Source of the DNA: Pareuzebyella sediminis
GTDB taxonomy: Bacteria; Bacteroidota; Bacteroidia; Flavobacteriales; Flavobacteriaceae
Direction of reading: 5' to 3'
Length of the DNA stretch: 64,000 bases
Assembly: GCF_008367235.1 (NCBI RefSeq)
Contig: NZ_VTZS01000002.1
Location: 434,001-498,000, forward strand
The notes below the pieces were generated by a model, which saw only the letters and a program-made list of their open reading frames with translations, was not told the DNA's origin and searched no databases. Below are positions 61,350 to 64,000 of the stretch, one piece after another. A program made the position numbers and the translations under genes. How positions within the stretch are numbered: the first letter of the stretch is position 1; each line of letters begins with the position of its first letter.

Positions 61350-63518
61350 ATGAAACGGAATTTCGCCTACGTACTTTTGGTCATGCTTATCTCCGTGGCT
61401 TCATGCGGCTTTACAAATAAGTCTTTTGAGAACGACGACAAAGACAAATTACTATTGGATTTGATTACTTATGTCCTTGAAAAGGGACATTATGAGCCAA
61501 AAAATATCGATGATGATTTTTCGGTAAGTGTTTTTGAAGATTTCATTGACGTACTAGATCCTACTAAGCGTTATTTCTTACAGGAAGATATTGCTGAATT
61601 TGAACAGTACAAGTTTCAATTGGATGATCAAATAAAAAGTACGGACATTTCATTTTTTAACTTGGTTTACGAACGGTTGATGAAGCGAATGTTGGAGGCT
61701 AAAGTTATTTATCGGGATGTTCTCGAACAACCATTTGACTATTCTAAAAAGGAGAACATAAATATTGACTACGAAGAGGAACCCTTTGTTGGTTCGCCAA
61801 AAGAACTCAAAGAACGTTGGAGAAAGCAATTGAAATACGCCACTTTGAGTACCTATGATTCAAAAATGAGAAGGGTAAAGAAAGACCCGAATGTTGAAAA
61901 AGAACTAAAAAGAGGTGATTTTGAGGTTTCCAACGATGATGTTTCTGAGACTCCGTTGACACCTGAAGAAGCGGAAAAATCTGCAAGGGCTGCCACCAGA
62001 AAGACGTTGGATGAGTTTTTTGATTTTGTCGATGACCTTGAACGTAAAGATTGGTTCGTACAATATATCAATACCATCGTCGATGAATTCGACCCACACA
62101 CTTTCTATTTTGCTCCAGACGATAAGGAGAAGTTCGATATGAGTATGTCGGGTAAATTCGAGGGTATCGGTGCTAGGCTTCAGAAAAAGCCCGAGGGAGC
62201 AAAGATTGTCGAGATTATTTCCGGTGGTCCGGTGTGGAGAGACGCACGATTAGAGGTCGGAGACCAGATCTTAAAAGTCGGGCAAGAGGGAGAAGAGCCT
62301 ATTAACATTGTAGGTATGCGTTTAGATGATGCCATAAAACTCATTAAAGGTCCTAAAGGAACCGTGGTAGAACTAACAGTTCGTAAAATTGACGGATCGC
62401 TAGAAATTGTTTCCTTGACCCGTGATGTGGTAGAGCTGGAAGAATCTTTTGCAAAGTCTGCCAATATCATAAAGGACAACCAAAAGTTCGGAATTATAGA
62501 TTTGCCTAAGTTCTATGTAGACTTTGACGACTATACGGAACGAAATGCGGCTACCGATGTTGCCAAAGAGATAGAACGTCTAAAGCAGGAAGGGGCCGAA
62601 GGCCTTATTCTTGATTTGAGGGATAATGGCGGTGGATCTTTGAAAACGGTGGTTGAGATGGCCGGATTATTTATTAAGGAGGGCCCCATTGTTCAGGTGC
62701 GTTCTTCTGGAAAAGGCAAAGACGTGTACGACGATAAAGATGAACGCATCCAATGGGATAAGCCTTTAGTAATTTTGGTTAACGAACTTTCGGCCTCGGC
62801 CTCTGAGATTTTAGCGGCGGCGATGCAGGATTATAAACGGGCGGTAGTGATCGGTAGCAAGCAGACTTTTGGAAAAGGTACCGTACAGAATGTAATTCCT
62901 TTAGACAATATTGTGCGAAGTAATGATTATGGTGATCTAGGGGCTATAAAATTGACCACACAAAAGTTTTACCGGATAAACGGAGGTTCGACACAACTTG
63001 AAGGGGTGAAGAGTGATGTTGTCGTACCGGATAGGTATAGTTATGTGGATTTAGGCGAAAGGGATCAATCCAACCCGCTGGGATGGGATAAAATTTCCCC
63101 GGCGGATTATAAACCGTGGGAGGGTTATATCGACTACAAACAAACCATCGCTAATAGTACACGTCGAATGTCGAACAATCCACAGATAAAATTGATCGAA
63201 GACAATGCTAAATGGCTAAAAGCCCAGCAAGATAAGACCACGATTTCCCTCAATTATAACGATTATAAAAAGGAGGAAGAAAAAGATCGTAAGGAATCAG
63301 AATATTTCAAGGCCATTTCCGATTACGATTCAAAATTATCTTTTGAATCCCTGAAATATGAAGAGGAGCTCTTTACCAAAGATTCGGTGCTCAGGGAGAA
63401 GCGTGATAGATGGCATAAGAATTTGGCCAAAGATGTGTATGTCGAAGAGGCGGTCAATGTACTGCAAGACTTGAAGATGAATAATATTAAAAACGGAAAG
63501 TTGGCGGTCAAAGGTTGA
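61350..63518 (+). CDS. C-terminal processing peptidase (Tsp/Prc, S41)
   Basis: Periplasmic serine protease of 722 residues that degrades or trims exported proteins. The ATG at 61350 gives a lipoprotein signal with Cys19 (VMLISVASCGF). Order of parts: an N-terminal helical region, a PDZ domain near residues 250-330 (GKFEGIGARLQKKPEGAKIVEIISGGPVWRDARLEVGDQIL), then the catalytic domain with GLILDLRDNGGGSL, ELSASASEILAAAMQDY (Ser) and GSKQTFGKGTVQ (Lys of the Ser-Lys dyad). A Lys/Glu-rich DUF3340-like tail completes it. Confidence 0.93.
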   Translation: MKRNFAYVLLVMLISVASCGFTNKSFENDDKDKLLLDLITYVLEKGHYEPKNIDDDFSVSVFEDFIDVLDPTKRYFLQEDIAEFEQYKFQLDDQIKSTDISFFNLVYERLMKRMLEAKVIYRDVLEQPFDYSKKENINIDYEEEPFVGSPKELKERWRKQLKYATLSTYDSKMRRVKKDPNVEKELKRGDFEVSNDDVSETPLTPEEAEKSARAATRKTLDEFFDFVDDLERKDWFVQYINTIVDEFDPHTFYFAPDDKEKFDMSMSGKFEGIGARLQKKPEGAKIVEIISGGPVWRDARLEVGDQILKVGQEGEEPINIVGMRLDDAIKLIKGPKGTVVELTVRKIDGSLEIVSLTRDVVELEESFAKSANIIKDNQKFGIIDLPKFYVDFDDYTERNAATDVAKEIERLKQEGAEGLILDLRDNGGGSLKTVVEMAGLFIKEGPIVQVRSSGKGKDVYDDKDERIQWDKPLVILVNELSASASEILAAAMQDYKRAVVIGSKQTFGKGTVQNVIPLDNIVRSNDYGDLGAIKLTTQKFYRINGGSTQLEGVKSDVVVPDRYSYVDLGERDQSNPLGWDKISPADYKPWEGYIDYKQTIANSTRRMSNNPQIKLIEDNAKWLKAQQDKTTISLNYNDYKKEEEKDRKESEYFKAISDYDSKLSFESLKYEEELFTKDSVLREKRDRWHKNLAKDVYVEEAVNVLQDLKMNNIKNGKLAVKG

Positions 63519-63537
63519 AACAATACATACTTTTGAG

Positions 63538-63567
63538 AAACCCTGATGAATAATCGGGGTTTTTTTA
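63538..63567 (+). terminator. Intrinsic terminator after the processing protease
   Basis: A stem of nine pairs including one G-T (AACCCTGAT with ATCGGGGTT) has a five-base loop and ends in a run of eight T. It lies 20 bases after the protease stop codon. Confidence 0.85.
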
Positions 63568-63601
63568 TTCCTCATTTTCAATGTTCGATTATTTTTAAAG
63601 C

Positions 63602-64000
63602 ATGGTAAGGGCCAAAACAACATCGAGAAATCGAAGAATTTATCTGGTTCTTATGGGTATCTGTATCATAGGATTTTGGTTGTTCGATAATTTTTATACT
63701 CCGGATACCTACTCGGATTCTGGGAGTGAGGAGATGCACATACATATTCCTTTGAATTTTTATCCGAACTCAACCACTGGTGTTATAGTCGAGCACAGTT
63801 ATTTTGTCTTGTCGTATAATGACCCTTACGAACAGGCCGAATGGGTTGCCTATACCTTGAACAAAAAGCATATAACGAACGATCAGCGAAACCGTCCCTA
63901 TTTTATTGAAGACCCTAAAGTTCCCAGTAAATCGGCAGATTGGAGAAATTATAGGAGTTCTGGCTATGATCGGGGGCATCTTTGTCCTGCTGGGGACCGC
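63602..64000 (+). CDS. DNA/RNA non-specific endonuclease, 5' part
   Basis: Start of a NUC1-type nuclease that runs off the window end (133 codons present). After one N-terminal membrane helix or signal segment (about residues 14-27, LVLMGICIIGFWLF), the domain begins with HSYFVLSYNDPYEQAEWVAYTLNK. YDRGHLCPAGDR at the very end holds the catalytic DRGH motif with the general-base His. Probably exported or membrane-anchored. Members of this family often degrade external nucleic acid for nutrition. Completeness downstream cannot be judged. Confidence 0.85.
   Translation, partial: MVRAKTTSRNRRIYLVLMGICIIGFWLFDNFYTPDTYSDSGSEEMHIHIPLNFYPNSTTGVIVEHSYFVLSYNDPYEQAEWVAYTLNKKHITNDQRNRPYFIEDPKVPSKSADWRNYRSSGYDRGHLCPAGDR

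Noticed and set aside
1-64000. Mobile elements, prophage, CRISPR arrays or defence systems
   Set aside because: No transposase, integrase, repeat-spacer pattern, toxin-antitoxin pair or restriction gene was found in any frame.

Overview
The window looks like chromosome from a marine member of the Flavobacteriaceae (Bacteroidota), perhaps close to Zobellia or Maribacter. The evidence is moderate GC, Bacteroidota-type promoters (TTG, about 19 bases, TAnnTTTG) and no dependence on Shine-Dalgarno sites. It also has a mevalonate pathway of the flavobacterial kind with a GYDIA-type GHMP kinase, an ArgF'-type transcarbamylase, and polysaccharide enzymes (sulfatase, GH113, a broken GH32). The genus is inference. 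I see no insertion sequence, prophage, CRISPR array or rRNA.

Layout. 1-2641: mevalonate genes (mvaD 3' part, mevalonate kinase) and a UbiA prenyltransferase. 2750-3598: an RluB/RsuA-like pseudouridine synthase whose catalytic Asp is His. 3607-6463: a sulfatase between an intact endonuclease/exonuclease/phosphatase gene and a relic of the same gene's 3' end. 6640-9343: a two-subunit molybdenum hydroxylase. 9649-10269: a small XRE regulator with a membrane protein. 10445-22400: a twelve-gene arginine/proline operon on the minus strand (GNAT-argG-argC-proC-argD-proA-proB-argF'-SDR-argB-argE-argH), driven by a consensus promoter and preceded by a structured leader of about 175 nt. 22621-26248: three glycosyltransferases. 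26441-29464: a polyferredoxin membrane protein and an FAD oxidoreductase. 29742-31784: a GH113-like glycosidase and an amidohydrolase. 31800-33889: peptide deformylase, a DUF6503-like lipoprotein and a glyoxalase-like gene with no standard start codon. 34109-35173: a cell-wall amidase. 35170-38958: an arsenosugar-type cluster (two glycosyltransferases, ArsM, purine nucleoside phosphorylase, rhodanese) without the radical SAM partner ArsS. 39038-40599: a GH32 pseudogene. 40653-41642: an MtnK-like kinase. 41869-41941: tRNA-Phe. 42043-49844: coaX, an outer membrane protein, a TPR protein, lptC, a small membrane protein, a CorC-like protein and a PpiD-like foldase. 49898-52134: a GYDIA kinase and HMG-CoA reductase. 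52289-56136: DPP4 and a peptide transporter. 56137-61168: comEC, an NlpC/P60 lipoprotein, lpxB, a small membrane protein and surE. 61350-64000: a C-terminal processing protease and the start of a DNA/RNA endonuclease.

How the genes work together. HMG-CoA reductase, the two GHMP kinases and diphosphomevalonate decarboxylase cover most of the route from HMG-CoA to isopentenyl diphosphate, and the UbiA enzyme probably uses its products. The arg/pro operon joins two pathways that start from glutamate. It lacks a recognisable argA or argJ, so its GNAT gene is the candidate first acyltransferase. DPP4 and the POT transporter form a plausible dipeptide release and uptake pair. The points most worth a second look are the arg/pro leader RNA, the arsenosugar cluster without ArsS, the pseudouridine synthase with an altered active site, the duplicated endonuclease tail beside the sulfatase, and the decaying GH32 gene.
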